A stretch of 64,000 nucleotides of DNA. Origin: Halopseudomonas sabulinigri (lineage in GTDB: Bacteria; Pseudomonadota; Gammaproteobacteria; Pseudomonadales; Pseudomonadaceae). Of this stretch, positions 63,500 to 64,000 are shown one piece after another. The translations under genes and the position numbers were made by a program. The DNA lies in the NCBI RefSeq assembly GCF_900105255.1, contig NZ_LT629763.1, forward strand, positions 2,418,001 through 2,482,000. The letters run 5' to 3'. The notes below the pieces were generated by a model. That model was not told the DNA's origin. It ran no database searches and saw nothing but the letters and a program-made list of their open reading frames with translations. Positions within the stretch are counted from its first letter, which is position 1; each line of letters opens with the position of its first letter.

Positions 63500-64000
63500 A
63501 TGCCCGCCCCGCGCTTTGAACAACTCCACCGCAGCCCCGGTCCCTGGTTTGTCGCGCTGGGCGGGGCGGGCATGTTCGGCGCCAATTTCTACCTGTACGG
63601 CTCAGCCGGCGAATGGATCGCGATTGACTGCGGCTTTGCCCTGAATGCCACACCCAGCGGACGCAACAGCGTGTCGGTACCTAGCCTGTCGGCGCTGGAG
63701 CGGCACGATATCAAACTGTCGGCGATCCTGATTACCCATGGCCATGAAGATCACATTGGCGCCATACCGCACATCTGGCGTGCCATGGACTGCCCCATCT
63801 ACGCCAGCCCCTTTGCCGCGCGGCTGATCCGAGCCAAGCTCGACCCCGGCCTGAGTTGGCCGCGCATTCACGAGATTCAGCCGCTGGAGCCCGTCGGTAT
63901 AGGCGCCTTTCAGGCCGAGTGGATACCGGTCACCCACTCGATTCCCGAGTCCCACGCGATCATGCTGGAGGTCGCTGGCAAGCGGCTGTATCACAGCGGC
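63500..64000 (+). CDS. RNase J-like metallo-beta-lactamase-fold hydrolase (partial)
   Basis: Open from ATG 63500 to the window edge (167 codons), starting MPAPRFEQLHRSPGPWFVAL. The MBL motif is ILITHGHEDHIGAIPHIW (HxHxDH), then VTHSIPESHAIMLE and LYHSG. The N-terminal segment GGAGMFGANFYLYGSAGEWIAIDCG and the HSIPES block match the RNase J/beta-CASP family. The beta-CASP part is beyond the window, so nuclease identity is likely but not certain. Confidence 0.82.
   Translation, partial: MPAPRFEQLHRSPGPWFVALGGAGMFGANFYLYGSAGEWIAIDCGFALNATPSGRNSVSVPSLSALERHDIKLSAILITHGHEDHIGAIPHIWRAMDCPIYASPFAARLIRAKLDPGLSWPRIHEIQPLEPVGIGAFQAEWIPVTHSIPESHAIMLEVAGKRLYHSG

Overview
The window is chromosomal DNA of a high-GC gammaproteobacterium of the Pseudomonas lineage, possibly a Halopseudomonas or stutzeri-like relative; this is inferred from content and order. 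The blocks prlC-yheV, coxBA-ctaG-coxC-SURF1-ctaA-cyoE-SCO, znuBC-zur-znuA and thrB-DUF2782-polA-(sRNA)-engB-cc4-dsbA-EEP-dgcH-ampDh2 follow the P. aeruginosa PAO1 order as I remember it. No rRNA, tRNA or CRISPR array was seen.

Layout. 1-7770 (minus): part of an aryl-polyene type pigment/lipid cluster made of a ketosynthase-like chain-length factor, acyltransferase, two ACPs, membrane protein, acyl-ligase/dehydratase fusion, glycosyltransferase, LpxL-like acyltransferase, aromatic amino acid ammonia-lyase and thioesterase. It is tightly overlapping and runs off the left edge. 8075-10386: a TPR response regulator and a short soluble histidine kinase. 10387-10747: an inverted-repeat-rich intergenic element. 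10748-17291: an ammonium transporter fused to PAS-PAS-GGDEF-EAL, an oxidoreductase, a membrane diguanylate cyclase and a gamma-carbonic anhydrase. 17476-20458: prlC, yheV and an unknown gene. 20894-29396: the complete aa3 cytochrome c oxidase and heme A assembly locus.

29424-37304 (minus) is a DNA-repair island. A four-gene ligase-associated operon (MBL exonuclease, ATP-dependent ligase, DEXH helicase, PdeM phosphoesterase) is followed by a radical-SAM/TIGR03915 pair with its own promoter, whose -10 is overlapped by a perfect LexA-type operator. 37512-41247 encodes a three-subunit molybdenum hydroxylase. 41324-44406 is the zinc uptake locus with a candidate Zur site between the divergent units.

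About 45063-47222 is the most unusual part: an array of three integron-type gene cassettes without an integrase (CALIN-like). Each cassette's 5' core site is the reverse complement, or nearly so, of its own R'' box. The first cassette is AT-rich and carries a two-gene operon, a protein with a C-terminal J domain plus an HNH nuclease-like protein. The second carries a HEPN-like protein with an RX4H motif, the third a small membrane protein. The nuclease content suggests defence genes, but that is inference. This J-domain/HNH pair is my main candidate for an undescribed system.

47943-52515 holds an NCS1 permease, an orphan ParA-like ATPase, a GH19 lysozyme-like protein, thrB and DUF2782. 52588-63362 holds polA, an ErsA-like sRNA behind an AlgU-type promoter, engB, cytochrome c4, dsbA, an EEP hydrolase, a DgcH-like diguanylate cyclase, an AmpDh2-like amidase, DUF1330 and an SpmA/SpmB-like membrane protein. 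The window ends inside an RNase J-like metallo-beta-lactamase-fold gene.
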